Positions 8,754 to 19,930 of a stretch of DNA of 64,000 bases are shown here, one piece after another. The stretch covers positions 186,001 to 250,000 of the forward strand of contig BMJD01000001.1 of the NCBI GenBank assembly GCA_014642895.1, read 5' to 3'. Each line of letters starts with the position of its first letter. The first letter of the stretch is position 1. The position numbers and the translations under genes were made by a program. The DNA is from Lentibacillus populi. Lineage in GTDB: Bacteria; Bacillota; Bacilli; Bacillales; Amphibacillaceae. The notes below the pieces were generated by a model that did not search any database, was not told where the DNA came from, and was given only the letters and a program-made list of their open reading frames with translations.

Positions 8754-9443
8754 ATGGCAACATCATCCATCATGATTAAGGACGTGCCGAAAGCAGATCG
8801 GCCGCGCGAACGCTTATTAACGTTTGGAGCGGGCCATTTATCAAATCAAGAGCTGTTTGCAATTTTACTTGGAAGCGGCACGAAAGAGGAATCGGTTATG
8901 GCATTGTCACAACGTTTATTAACACATTTTGAAGGATTGAAGTTATTGAAGGATGCTACAATAGAGGAGCTTACAGCGATCAAGGGAATTGGCACCGCAA
9001 AGGGAGTTTTACTGCTATCGGCAATTGAACTGGGAAAGCGGATGAATCAGTATAAGCCGGACGATCGTTACATTATCCGTTCACCAGAAGATGGAGCGGA
9101 TTACATTATGGAAGAGATGCGAGGGCTTAGCCAGGAGCACTTCGTTGTATTATTCCTCAACACCAAAAATCAGATTGTTCATCGGCAAACGATTTTTGTT
9201 GGCAGTTTGAATGCTTCCATTGTCCACCCTCGTGAAATCTACCGGGAAGCAGTAAAACGGTCAGCTGCATCAATCATCTGTGCCCATAATCATCCTTCAG
9301 GCGATCCTTCCCCATCACAGGAAGATATTCATGTAACAAGACGGTTAGTCGAGTCCGGGAAAATGATTGGCATTGAACTGTTGGATCATCTCGTTATCGG
9401 CGATCGTAAATTTGTATCACTGAAAGAAAAAGGTTATTTATAA
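8754..9443 (+). CDS. radC: RadC family JAB1/MPN-domain protein
   Basis: This 229-residue protein has an N-terminal UPF0758 helical part with a helix-hairpin-helix-like segment (ELTAIKGIGTAKGVLLLSA, about 72-90). A C-terminal metalloprotease-like MPN/JAB domain follows. Its metal site is CAHNHPSGDPSPSQED, with the two histidines and the aspartate of the JAMM motif at about residues 178-184. The biological role of RadC is still uncertain; the old link to DNA repair has been disputed. AAGGAGG precedes the ATG. It stands directly before the mre genes as in B. subtilis. Confidence 0.94.
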   Translation: MATSSIMIKDVPKADRPRERLLTFGAGHLSNQELFAILLGSGTKEESVMALSQRLLTHFEGLKLLKDATIEELTAIKGIGTAKGVLLLSAIELGKRMNQYKPDDRYIIRSPEDGADYIMEEMRGLSQEHFVVLFLNTKNQIVHRQTIFVGSLNASIVHPREIYREAVKRSAASIICAHNHPSGDPSPSQEDIHVTRRLVESGKMIGIELLDHLVIGDRKFVSLKEKGYL

Positions 9444-9514
9444 GTGAAATCTCATTATAACACTATCTATTTTTTTATTTTTTTCGTATAATATGATAGA
9501 CAACCGACAAATTG

Positions 9515-9560
9515 GCGCCATTTTTCAATCTGATTATTGAAATTGGCGCTTATTATAATT
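9515..9560 (+). terminator. Probable terminator after radC
   Basis: The arms 9515-9529 and 9536-9549 pair with one mismatch and one bulge and have a GCGCC/GGCGC base. The tail TTATTATAATTTG is T-rich but interrupted. Confidence 0.6.
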
Positions 9561-9567
9561 TGTAATA

Positions 9568-9830
9568 AGAAAAGCGCAAGCGCCCGTTTAGCAACGTACA
9601 AACTGGAGCGCTCCGCAATGAGATAAAGGAAACATGCCCCTGCAAAAGGGGTAGACGTGAGTTGGGCGCAAAGCCCGTTCTTAGTCGGCCTTCCTTCCTA
9701 CCCGAACCGATGTTGACTTATCGTAGTGAAGGAGTGTGAAGTTTGCTAGTTGCTGGGCGCTGGAGCTGGACGTGGCCCCTTTCGACTATCCAGTTATCCA
9801 CGGCGTATAAATTTTATAGTTTCCTAGTAG
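9568..9830 (+). repeat. Dispersed repeat element A, copy 2
   Basis: The blocks occur in order on the plus strand: AAGCGCAAGCGCCCG, GAGATAAAGGAAACATGCCCC, TGGGCGCAAAGCCCGTTC, TGTTGACTTATCGTAG, GCTGGGCGCTGGAGCTGGAC and GTGGCC. The 3' AT-rich end is more diverged than in copies 1 and 3. The rest of the radC-mreB gap (9831-9967) holds only AT-rich sequence with a weak promoter-like pair (TTGCAA near 9891, TATAGT near 9915). Confidence 0.85.
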
Positions 9831-9967
9831 ACAATAAAAAAAGCTACTTATGAAGGATAATAAATGTTAAAATATAAGGGTTGGATTACATTGCAATATG
9901 TAGAATAAATCGATATAGTTAAGCTACATACAACTTACGAGTGGTTATTTTGGAAAGGAAGATTTTT

Positions 9968-11008
9968 TTGGGAAGATTTAGCTTGTCACAAGATTTGGGA
10001 ATAGACTTAGGCACTGCGAACACACTTGTTTTTGTTAAAGGTAAAGGCGTTGTTCTAAGGGAACCATCGGTCGTTGCGAAAAATGTTATTACCGGGGATG
10101 TTGAGGCGGTTGGGAGTTCAGCTCGAAATATGATTGGCAGAACGCCGGGGAATATTTCAGTTATTCGGCCAATGAAAGATGGCGTCATTGCTGATTATGA
10201 TACGACGGCTGTAATGATGAAATATTATATCAAAAAGGCAATGCGTAAACGATCTGCATTTGCCAAGAAACCAAATGTGATGATCTGCGTTCCATCAGGG
10301 ATTACAATGGTTGAGGAGCGGGCAGTGATCGATGCTACAAAGCAAGCGGGTGCAAAGGATGCATTTCCGATTGCAGAACCATTTGCAGCTGCAATCGGCT
10401 CAGGGCTGCCTGTTTGGGAACCGACGGGAAGCATGATTGTTGATATTGGCGGTGGTACCACAGAAGTAGCAGTCATTTCGTTAGGAGGCATCGTTACCAG
10501 CCAGTCTATTCGGATTGCTGGTGATAATATGGATGAGTCTATTACACAATATGTCCGAAAAACATATAATTTGATGATCGGTGAGCGATCAGCTGAATCG
10601 ATTAAGTTGGATATTGGAACAGCTGGTGAGGTTGCAGAAAATGAAGAACTGGATATTCGTGGACGGGATATGCTGACAGGACTGCCCAAGACCATCACGA
10701 TAACAGCGCAGGAGATTGCCGAATCACTGGCTGACACGGTGGAAGAAATAATCAATGCCGTGAAATACACGCTGGAAAAAACACCTCCAGAACTTGCAGC
10801 GGATATTATGGATCGTGGCATCGTCCTTACAGGTGGCGGTTCCCTTTTACGGAATATAGATCAAGTGATAAGTGATGAGACGAAGATGCCTGTATTTGTA
10901 GCTGAAGATGCGTTGGACAGTGTCGCAATCGGAACAGGTAAATCATTAGAATACATTCAGCATTTCCGCAACCATCCGAATGTATCGACTCGTCCTACTG
11001 TAGAATAA
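9968..11008 (+). CDS. mreB: Rod-shape-determining actin homologue MreB
   Basis: MreB forms membrane-bound filaments that guide lateral-wall synthesis. I place the start at the TTG at 9968, which has AAAGGAAG six bases upstream and gives the usual short N-terminus before [15 protein letters not shown]. The frame is open to a GTG at 9941 that lacks a ribosome site. The product is 346 residues. Actin-fold signatures are visible: phosphate-1 DLGTANT, phosphate-2 [19 protein letters not shown], and adenosine [15 protein letters not shown]. It begins the mreB-mreC-mreD-minC-minD cluster, with 12 bases to mreC. Confidence 0.95.
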   Translation: MGRFSLSQDLGIDLGTANTLVFVKGKGVVLREPSVVAKNVITGDVEAVGSSARNMIGRTPGNISVIRPMKDGVIADYDTTAVMMKYYIKKAMRKRSAFAKKPNVMICVPSGITMVEERAVIDATKQAGAKDAFPIAEPFAAAIGSGLPVWEPTGSMIVDIGGGTTEVAVISLGGIVTSQSIRIAGDNMDESITQYVRKTYNLMIGERSAESIKLDIGTAGEVAENEELDIRGRDMLTGLPKTITITAQEIAESLADTVEEIINAVKYTLEKTPPELAADIMDRGIVLTGGGSLLRNIDQVISDETKMPVFVAEDALDSVAIGTGKSLEYIQHFRNHPNVSTRPTVE

Positions 11009-11020
11009 GGTTGTGTTTTT

Positions 11021-11899
11021 ATGCAGTTTCGAAAAAAAAGGTTATTTATTATTCTAATTGGGTTTATCATCCTTGTTGCCTTGATTGGCTATTCACTCAG
11101 GGATAGGGAAAATTTATCTACCCCTGAACAATTTATTAAGGACTCTGTTGGATGGGTGCAGAGTGTGATACATGCCCCGGTTAAATTTATGACTGATATA
11201 TTTACAAACATTGATGATTTAAAAAATACGTACGAGGAAAATCAACTGTTAAAAGAAAAGTTATCGGAATATAAAGGCTTGATTTATGAGGTTCAGGAAA
11301 TTAAAGAAGAAAATGAGGAGCTTCGAAAAACATTAAAAAAGACAGAATCATTGCGGGATTTTAATCCTATACAAGCAACGGTTATGTCGCGTACACCGGA
11401 ACGCTGGGTTGACCAGGTAACGATTAATAAAGGAATGCAAGCCGGTGTTAAACAAAATATGGCTGTAATAACCGGTGATGGAATGATTGGGAAAGTACAG
11501 TCTGTATCCCAGTTTTCATCAACCGTTCAACTGCTTACCGGGTTTGATCAGTTCAATCGTATTTCAGCAACCATTTCACGCAAGGACGGGAAAGATATTT
11601 TTGGATTAATTGAAGAATTTGATGAAGAAAGCAATTCACTATTGTTTAAAATTATCGAGGAATCGGATAAAGACCTAAAAAAAGGAGAATTGGTTGTTTC
11701 ATCCGGGATGGGCGGCGTCTTTCCTGAAGGTCTGCCAATTGGAACGGTTAAGGAAGTAGTTCCGGATCAGTATGGGCTAACCCGTACAGCACTAATTAAA
11801 CCGGCAGCCAATATGTATGAAATAAATCATGTAATAGTGGTGGATCGTGATCTTACTGACAGTGATGAAGCCAAAAGTGATCTGGAGGGTAAAGAATAA
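11021..11899 (+). CDS. mreC: Rod-shape-determining protein MreC
   Basis: MreC links the MreB filament to the elongasome outside the membrane. The 292-residue product has a basic N-terminus and a single membrane helix at about residues 7-24. A coiled coil at about 65-110 (NQLLKEKLSEYKG to LRKTLKKTES) is followed by the beta-rich MreC core (VTINKGMQAGVKQNMAVI, LVVSSGMGGVFPEGLPIG). The acidic tail ends in a stop that overlaps the mreD start by one base (TAATG), suggesting coupled translation. Confidence 0.95.
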   Translation: MQFRKKRLFIILIGFIILVALIGYSLRDRENLSTPEQFIKDSVGWVQSVIHAPVKFMTDIFTNIDDLKNTYEENQLLKEKLSEYKGLIYEVQEIKEENEELRKTLKKTESLRDFNPIQATVMSRTPERWVDQVTINKGMQAGVKQNMAVITGDGMIGKVQSVSQFSSTVQLLTGFDQFNRISATISRKDGKDIFGLIEEFDEESNSLLFKIIEESDKDLKKGELVVSSGMGGVFPEGLPIGTVKEVVPDQYGLTRTALIKPAANMYEINHVIVVDRDLTDSDEAKSDLEGKE

Positions 11900-12426
11900 T
11901 GAAGCGATTATTTTTGCCTCTGATTCTTTTTCTGATTGTGATTCTGGAAGGTGTATCACTGGAATTATTGCCGACCCGCCTAGTAACCGGAGAATTACTA
12001 ATTATTCCGCACTGGCCCCTTGTCTTTTTAGTGTGTATCTCGATTTTTTATGATAAAGAGAATACATATACATCTGTCTTCTATGCGATTATATTTGGAA
12101 TGCTGATTGACGTTGTGTATACAGGAATTCTCGGCGTCTACATGTTCACATATGCATTGGTTATTTACATTGTACGCGGATTGAAAAAACTATTGCATGC
12201 CAATTTTTATGTAACACTTTTATTGGGATTTCTTGGAATTGCGATGGCAGACTTTATCATTTATATCATTTTTTCAGTAATTGACCTGGCGGATATGACA
12301 CTTGTTCATTACTTGGTTTACCGGTTACTACCAAGCATTTTGGCAAATCTGCTATTTTTACTGGTGTTGTATCCATTGGTAAGAAAACCACTTATAAAAT
12401 GGGGCGATGAGCAATTGCACAGCTGA
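11899..12426 (+). CDS. mreD: Rod-shape-determining protein MreD
   Basis: This is the small integral-membrane partner of MreC. The 175-residue product is hydrophobic throughout, with five or six predicted membrane segments, and has the family pattern of an early LLPTRL segment and FGMLIDVVYTGILGVYMF in the middle. It overlaps mreC by one base and is separated from minC by about 40 bases, so all five genes are likely read as one unit. Confidence 0.93.
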   Translation: MKRLFLPLILFLIVILEGVSLELLPTRLVTGELLIIPHWPLVFLVCISIFYDKENTYTSVFYAIIFGMLIDVVYTGILGVYMFTYALVIYIVRGLKKLLHANFYVTLLLGFLGIAMADFIIYIIFSVIDLADMTLVHYLVYRLLPSILANLLFLLVLYPLVRKPLIKWGDEQLHS

Positions 12427-12467
12427 TCAAATTGTCTTGTAAATGGGATTAATGAGGTGAACATATC

Positions 12468-13154
12468 GTGCGTGAGAATAAGCAATTGATAACGATTAAA
12501 GGGACAAGGGACGGTCTTACACTGTTTATCGACGACTCGTGCTCATTTGAAGATGCGTTCATCGAGTTAAACGAAAAACTTATTGAGCATCATGCAAGTA
12601 GGGAGGAGCCAAGGGTACCTGTGACGATAAAACTCGGCAACCGCTATTTGGATTTGGAACAGACAACACGCTTACAGGAATTAATTGAGCGAGATAGTCA
12701 TTTTTATGCTCAGGAATTTGAATCAAATGTCATACAAAAGCAAGAAGCTCTTTTGTGGAAAGAAGAAAGTGAAGTAAAGGCTTTAACTAGAATAATAAGA
12801 TCTGGACAAGTCCTGGAAGTAAAAGGTGATCTGCTTTTGGTTGGTGATGTAAACCCGGGAGGCAAGGTTGTCTCAACAGGCAATATTTACATTATGGGCA
12901 ATCTGCGAGGTATTGCCCATGCCGGGTCAGATGGTGATCGAAATGCTATTATTGCGGCATCCTACATGAAGCCCAGCCAACTCCGAATAGCAGATTATAT
13001 CAGCCGTGCCCCAGACTATGAATCTGATGGTGTGTACATGGAATGTGGTCTCATTGATGAAGAGAAGGATAAAATTGTTATTGATCGACTACAAGTTCTT
13101 TCACATAGACGAAAAGATTTAAGCGGGTTTGAAAGGAGAATGCTAAATGGGTGA
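12468..13154 (+). CDS. minC: Septum site-determining protein MinC
   Basis: MinC inhibits FtsZ assembly away from mid-cell and is recruited to membranes by MinD. The 228-residue product begins at a GTG with ATGAGGTGAAC upstream. The N-terminal FtsZ-inhibiting domain occupies about residues 1-100. The C-terminal beta-helix domain, which binds MinD, is recognisable from GQVLEVKGDLLLVGDVNPGG and STGNIYIMGNLRGIAHAG. Its 3' end overlaps the minD start by eight bases. Confidence 0.95.
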   Translation: MRENKQLITIKGTRDGLTLFIDDSCSFEDAFIELNEKLIEHHASREEPRVPVTIKLGNRYLDLEQTTRLQELIERDSHFYAQEFESNVIQKQEALLWKEESEVKALTRIIRSGQVLEVKGDLLLVGDVNPGGKVVSTGNIYIMGNLRGIAHAGSDGDRNAIIAASYMKPSQLRIADYISRAPDYESDGVYMECGLIDEEKDKIVIDRLQVLSHRRKDLSGFERRMLNG

Positions 13155-13944
13155 GGCAATCGTCATTACTTCCGGTAAAGGCGGGGTTGGAAAAACGACT
13201 TCGACCGCCAATATTGGTACAGCCCTGGCTTTAATGGAGAAGAAGGTTTGTTTGATTGATACAGACATAGGCTTACGTAACCTTGACGTTGTGATGGGAC
13301 TGGAAAATCGGATTATCTATGACATTGTCGATGTTATCGAAGGACGCTGTAAGTTAAAGCAGGCACTGATAAAGGATAAACGCTTTGATTGCTTAGCCTT
13401 GCTGCCAGCGTCACAGACAAGCGATAAGTCTGTAGGTACGACGGAACATATGAAAAAAATTATCACGGAATTAAAACAAGAATATGATTACATCATTATT
13501 GATTGTCCTGCAGGTATTGAACAAGGGTTTCAAAATGCTGTGGCAGGAGCTGATAAAGCAATCGTTATTACCACACCAGAAAAATCAAGTGTAAGAGATG
13601 CTGACCGGATTATCGGACTGCTGGAAAACAAAGAAATAGAAGATCCGAAATTAGTAATTAACCGCATTCGCAACCATATGATGAAAAGTGGTGACATGTA
13701 TGACGTTGATGAAATTCTGCAAATTTTATCAATTGATTTAATCGGAATTGTGATTGACGATGATGAGGTAATTAAAGCTTCGCATAAAGGTGAACCTGTA
13801 GCATTTCATCCAAATTCAAAAGCCTCCATCAGCTACCGCAATATTGCTAGAAGAATTTTGGGTGAAACCGTTCCTTTACAATCGTTAGAGAATGAAAAAG
13901 GAGTGTTTCAAAAAGTTAAGAAATTCTTTGGCATCCGATCATAA
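13147..13944 (+). CDS. minD: Septum site-determining ATPase MinD
   Basis: MinD is a membrane-associated ParA-type ATPase that activates MinC. The 265-residue product has the deviant Walker A KGGVGKTT at residues 11-18 with the signature lysine, switch I DTDIGLRNLD and switch II YDYIIIDCPAGIEQG. Its C-terminus FQKVKKFFGIRS is the amphipathic membrane-targeting helix. AAAGGAGAATGCTAA inside the end of minC supplies the ribosome site. No minE or minJ is visible here. Confidence 0.97.
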   Translation: MGEAIVITSGKGGVGKTTSTANIGTALALMEKKVCLIDTDIGLRNLDVVMGLENRIIYDIVDVIEGRCKLKQALIKDKRFDCLALLPASQTSDKSVGTTEHMKKIITELKQEYDYIIIDCPAGIEQGFQNAVAGADKAIVITTPEKSSVRDADRIIGLLENKEIEDPKLVINRIRNHMMKSGDMYDVDEILQILSIDLIGIVIDDDEVIKASHKGEPVAFHPNSKASISYRNIARRILGETVPLQSLENEKGVFQKVKKFFGIRS

Positions 13945-13949
13945 ACATC

Positions 13950-13990
13950 TGAAAAAATGCAATGGGATGATTATCTCCCGTTGCATTTTT
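13950..13990 (+). terminator. Terminator after minD
   Basis: A long A-rich/T-rich stem (about 13952-13966 with 13976-13990) with a GGGA/TCCC inner part ends the mre-min cluster. Confidence 0.85.
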
Positions 13991-14051
13991 AACATAACTT
14001 GTCCTTCCTTCACATACAATTGTAAAAAAGTCTGATGAAGGAATGAGGATC

Positions 14052-14825
14052 ATGGATAAAGGTGTTAAACAAGTTCGGAAATCGATCGCACAACGTAAAA
14101 ATCAGCGTTTCCTGAACACCAAAGAGCTCCCCCGACAAAATCTGCACCCCAACTTACCACAAGAAGAGGAAAAGCACGGGTACTTCCCGGCCTTTCCAGA
14201 TGATACCGGACAGAGTAATGATCCGAATCGGGGCAGGTTAATTTCCGGAATGATGTTGAAGGGTGTATTATCGGTCATATTATTTTTTGGTGCAGCATTT
14301 TTATTCCAGACTAATGCGGAAATTTTCCGTAAACCAGCAGAACTGGCAACCACTGCTTTAACCAAGGAGTTTCCCTTTGCGCGGGTTAACCAATGGTATC
14401 AGGAAACATTTGGATCTCCTTTGGCATTTGCACCAAAAGATAAGCAGAAAACAAGACATGATCAAGCATTGGCGCTTCCGGTTAACGGAAAACTTGCTGA
14501 GTCCTTTCAGGCGAATGGCTCAGGAATCATGATTGCACCACAGGACACGGCTGATGTATTTGTATTACGTGACGGGGTGGTTATTTTTGCCGGTAATGAC
14601 CGGGAAACAGATAAAACAGTTGTGGTACAGCATGCTGACGGCAGCACATCAACATACGGCTACTTGGACTCCATTAATGTTCATTTATACCAATATGTTG
14701 AAGGCAATCAGCGACTTGGAGAATTTGTTCCGGATGAAGCTAATAAAACGGTATTTTTTGCTATTGAAAAGGATAACAAATACGTTGATCCCGTACAGGT
14801 AATTAAAGTCGATGACGGTCCATAA
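14052..14825 (+). CDS. spoIVFA: Stage IV sporulation protein FA (regulator of SpoIVFB)
   Basis: SpoIVFA anchors and inhibits the SpoIVFB protease in the outer forespore membrane until the signal from the forespore arrives. The 257-residue product starts at the ATG at 14052 with GAAGGAATGAGG upstream; an ATG nine bases earlier has no space for a ribosome site. A basic cytoplasmic N-terminus is followed by one membrane helix near residues 76-93. A degenerate M23/LytM-like beta domain comes last (LPVNGKLAESFQANG, GDRETDKTVVVQHADG, STYGYLDSINVH). The metal ligands of active M23 enzymes are not evident, as expected for this family. It overlaps spoIVFB by 14 bases. Confidence 0.92.
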   Translation: MDKGVKQVRKSIAQRKNQRFLNTKELPRQNLHPNLPQEEEKHGYFPAFPDDTGQSNDPNRGRLISGMMLKGVLSVILFFGAAFLFQTNAEIFRKPAELATTALTKEFPFARVNQWYQETFGSPLAFAPKDKQKTRHDQALALPVNGKLAESFQANGSGIMIAPQDTADVFVLRDGVVIFAGNDRETDKTVVVQHADGSTSTYGYLDSINVHLYQYVEGNQRLGEFVPDEANKTVFFAIEKDNKYVDPVQVIKVDDGP

Positions 14826-15672
14826 GTATTTGCCAGCCGTTCATATTCACCCAATTCTCCTGGTATTTATCGCAATTTCCTTCTTTACAGGTACATTTGT
14901 GGAATTATTTGTTATTTTATCGATTGTGTTATTACATGAGTTTGGCCATTATACGATGGCGCTGCTCTATAAATGGCGGATTAGAAGCATTATGTTATGG
15001 ATATTTGGTGGCGTGATGGATACGGACGAGCATGGTAACAGGCCGTTACGGGAGGAAATGCTCGTTACAATTGCCGGGCCGTTTCAGAATATCATCCTCT
15101 ATGGGATCATATTTGTCGTTTCTGCGGGTGAGGTACTCCCCCCGTCCATCATAACCATGCTATTACATTATAATACTTTGATTTTACTTTTTAATTTGTT
15201 GCCAATATGGCCGCTTGATGGCGGGAAATTTTTATTTCTATTGCTCTCATCCTTATTGCCATATCAGAAAGCATATCATTCCGTAATTATCGTATCCTTG
15301 CTTGCGTGTACAAGCCTTTTGCTGTTGCAGCTGTTCGTGTTTCCTTTTACCTTAAGTTCCTTCTTGCTCATTCTCTTTTTGCTAAAAGAAAATAGAATGG
15401 ATTGGAAGCAGCGGTATTATGTGTTTATGCGTTTTTTATTAAATCGATATCAGGGGAGCCCGCCAGTAAAGGGGATACGTTCCATCGTTGTACCGTATGA
15501 CTGTACATTAATGGATGTGTTTGCACATTTCCATCGGGAAAAGAGGCATTCCATCTATATTCAATTTCCGGAAAATCAACGAAAACTAATCGAAGAAAAC
15601 GATTGTTTGCAGCGTTTTTTTTACGATAAGCAATATAATAAACCTATCGGTGAAATTGCCCGTTATAGTTGA
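14812..15672 (+). CDS. spoIVFB: Intramembrane zinc protease SpoIVFB (pro-sigma-K processing)
   Basis: SpoIVFB is a site-2-protease family enzyme that cuts pro-sigma-K in the mother cell. The 286-residue polytopic protein carries the zinc motif HEFGH at residues 42-46 inside a membrane helix. The third ligand region is NLLPIWPLDGGK, with the aspartate at about 136. The C-terminal part from about residue 195 is a cytosolic CBS-like domain that in B. subtilis senses ATP and binds substrate. The start lies within the end of spoIVFA, as in other bacilli. Confidence 0.96.
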   Translation: MTVHKYLPAVHIHPILLVFIAISFFTGTFVELFVILSIVLLHEFGHYTMALLYKWRIRSIMLWIFGGVMDTDEHGNRPLREEMLVTIAGPFQNIILYGIIFVVSAGEVLPPSIITMLLHYNTLILLFNLLPIWPLDGGKFLFLLLSSLLPYQKAYHSVIIVSLLACTSLLLLQLFVFPFTLSSFLLILFLLKENRMDWKQRYYVFMRFLLNRYQGSPPVKGIRSIVVPYDCTLMDVFAHFHREKRHSIYIQFPENQRKLIEENDCLQRFFYDKQYNKPIGEIARYS

Positions 15673-15690
15673 AATACTTGATTTGGACAC

Positions 15691-15720
15691 TTGACAACTA
15701 ATAGGTAAACATGCTAACAT
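15691..15720 (+). promoter_or_regulatory. Putative sigma-A promoter of rplU
   Basis: A perfect TTGACA lies at 15691-15696, with CTAACAT 17-18 bases further on. The start point would be near 15727, at the head of the L21 leader. Confidence 0.6.
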
Positions 15721-15727
15721 CAATACG

Positions 15728-15870
15728 TTATTCATCGTAGCACCATTTGCTACAACCGCACAGAACAGGTTTTAAACTCCTATTATAATTGCCCGTATCC
15801 TTCTTAACGATTGGTAGTTGGACGTGGCTTAAAAGAGTACCTGAATGGCGAGTCTGAGTCTATTAAGGAG
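15728..15870 (+). promoter_or_regulatory. Ribosomal protein L21 leader
   Basis: The 150-base untranslated region before rplU carries stretches I associate with the Firmicutes L21 leader family: CAACCGCACAGAACAGG, TTGGACGTGGCTTAAAAGAG and GGCGAGTCTGAGTCTATTAAGG. These leaders are thought to bind L21 and give feedback control. Assignment is from memory of the motif, not from a covariance search. Confidence 0.75.
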
Positions 15871-15879
15871 GTGCAGGAA

Positions 15880-16188
15880 ATGTACGCAATTATTGAAACA
15901 GGTGGTAAACAAATCAAGGTTACGGAAGGTCAGGAAATTTACGTAGAGAAAATAGCTGCAGAAGCAAATGATTCGGTGACATTTGATAAAGTACTTTTCG
16001 TTGGTGGCGACGATGTGAAAGTTGGCGCACCATATGTTGATGGTGCTAGTGTAACTGCAAAAGTTGAAAAACAAGGCCGTCAAAAGAAAATAACTGTTAT
16101 TAAATTTAAGCCTAAGAAAAACTACCATCGTAAACAAGGTCATCGTCAACCGTATACGAAACTTGTAGTTGAGAAAATTAATGCATAA
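15880..16188 (+). CDS. rplU: 50S ribosomal protein L21
   Basis: L21 is an early-assembling large-subunit protein. The ATG at 15880 follows AAGGAGGTG and gives the standard 102-residue protein starting [15 protein letters not shown] longer frame from 15811 runs through the structured leader and is rejected. The C-terminal [16 protein letters not shown] rRNA-binding segment is typical. It leads the rplU-prp-rpmA operon. Confidence 0.98.
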   Translation: MYAIIETGGKQIKVTEGQEIYVEKIAAEANDSVTFDKVLFVGGDDVKVGAPYVDGASVTAKVEKQGRQKKITVIKFKPKKNYHRKQGHRQPYTKLVVEKINA

Positions 16189-16199
16189 GGGTATATGCT

Positions 16200-16830
<631 letters not shown>

Positions 16831-16905
16831 CACAAATTTCGGATGCAATAGAAGCAGGATTGAATTAACGGGAAATTTGATTTGTGCTTCAGCTTTTCAT
16901 CTGGT

Positions 16906-16945
16906 TCAAAACCCTAGCCTGATTTATCGGCTGGGGTTTTTTATT
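16906..16945 (+). terminator. Terminator after rpmA
   Basis: A 12-bp stem (16908-16919 with 16929-16940) is followed by a T run. A TATAAT at 16978-16983 lies downstream and may belong to a spo0B-obg promoter, but no convincing -35 box is visible. Confidence 0.85.
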
Positions 16946-17009
16946 TAGAATGAAATGAAGTTTTTCCTTATTTCTGCTATAATCTTGTTAATAATAGGGG
17001 GGCTTAAAG

Positions 17010-18828
<1,819 letters not shown>

Positions 18829-18864
18829 TGATGCAAAGTTAAATTGATAAGGGAGTAGGTTTGA

Positions 18865-19719
18865 TTGACGGTAAAGATAGGTTACTTGGGGCCAAAAGGA
18901 ACATTTACCAAATTGGCCGTTGATGCTGCATTTAATGGGGAAGATAAACAAGCTTTTGACACGATACCAGCATGTATTGATGCCATTGATGGGGATGAAA
19001 TTGATATTGGTGTTGTACCGCTGGAAAATTCTATTGAAGGGACCGTACATTTGACTGTCGATTATCTTGTCCATCAGGTGCGGCTGCCGATTGTTGCTGA
19101 AATCGTTGTGCCGATTCAGCAGCATCTGCTAGTTCGACCAGATTTTTCTGGTGATTTAGAAGAAATTAAGGAGATTCATTCACATAGACAAGCTATTGCA
19201 CAGTGCCATCAATATATTCATGAATACATGCCAAAAGCATCGATTCACTATACTTCGTCTACAGGTAAGGCTGCCGAAATTGTCAGCACCCGTAATACAA
19301 GCATAGCAGCCATTGGTAATAAACTGGCAGCAGCAGAATTTGGTCTTTCGATCTATAGAGACAATATCCATGATTACCCGAATAACCATACACGGTTTGC
19401 AGTGTTAACGAAGGATAAACATAACATCCATATTCATCATGAGGTGAATGCAGAGAAAACAAGTCTTTTAATCACATTGCCGAGTGATTATGCTGGTGCC
19501 CTTCATCAGGTACTTTCAGCGTTTGCCTGGAGAAAAATGAATTTATCAAAAATTGAATCCAGACCAATGAAAACAGGACTTGGGAATTACTTCTTTATTG
19601 TGGACGTCAACCAGCCCTATGATGATGTACTATTCCCAAGTGTAAAGGCTGAATTAGAAGCATTGGGATGTAGTGTAACAATTTTAGGTACATATCCGGT
19701 CTACCAGTTGAATATATAA
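18865..19719 (+). CDS. pheA: Prephenate dehydratase
   Basis: PheA converts prephenate to phenylpyruvate in phenylalanine synthesis. The 284-residue protein starts at a TTG with GGGAGTAGG upstream. The catalytic domain has GPKGTFT near the N-terminus, PLENSIEGTV and the active-site threonine motif NHTRFAVL. A C-terminal ACT domain with ESRPMKTGLGNYFFIVD gives feedback by phenylalanine. In B. subtilis a small ACT-domain gene, pheB, stands before pheA; it is absent here. Confidence 0.96.
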   Translation: MTVKIGYLGPKGTFTKLAVDAAFNGEDKQAFDTIPACIDAIDGDEIDIGVVPLENSIEGTVHLTVDYLVHQVRLPIVAEIVVPIQQHLLVRPDFSGDLEEIKEIHSHRQAIAQCHQYIHEYMPKASIHYTSSTGKAAEIVSTRNTSIAAIGNKLAAAEFGLSIYRDNIHDYPNNHTRFAVLTKDKHNIHIHHEVNAEKTSLLITLPSDYAGALHQVLSAFAWRKMNLSKIESRPMKTGLGNYFFIVDVNQPYDDVLFPSVKAELEALGCSVTILGTYPVYQLNI

Positions 19720-19807
19720 GAAAAATGGCGTTAGGAAATGGAGTGATGATTTTATTACGCATTAAACGTGTAATATGAAGTTTCACTATTTTACTATTGG
19801 TTTGCCA

Positions 19808-19840
19808 TCAAACCGTCTATTATGATAGGCGGTTTTTAAT
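19808..19840 (+). terminator. Terminator after pheA
   Basis: An 11-bp stem (19810-19820 with 19825-19835, loop TATG) is followed by Ts. Confidence 0.85.
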
Positions 19841-19930
19841 TTAGTTTTCAACTTTTCCAAACTTCGTGCATATGTTGTAAATGAGTGATTAGCCCAATTG
19901 TAACTTTAAATGAAGGGAGTTTGGTTAAAC

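Noticed and set aside
10225-10821. 198-residue open frame antisense to mreB
   Set aside because: No ribosome site and a Ser/Ile/Thr-rich translation typical of the reverse strand of a conserved gene.
15811-15879. 23-residue N-terminal extension of L21
   Set aside because: It is the L21 leader, and L21 begins at MYAIIETGG.
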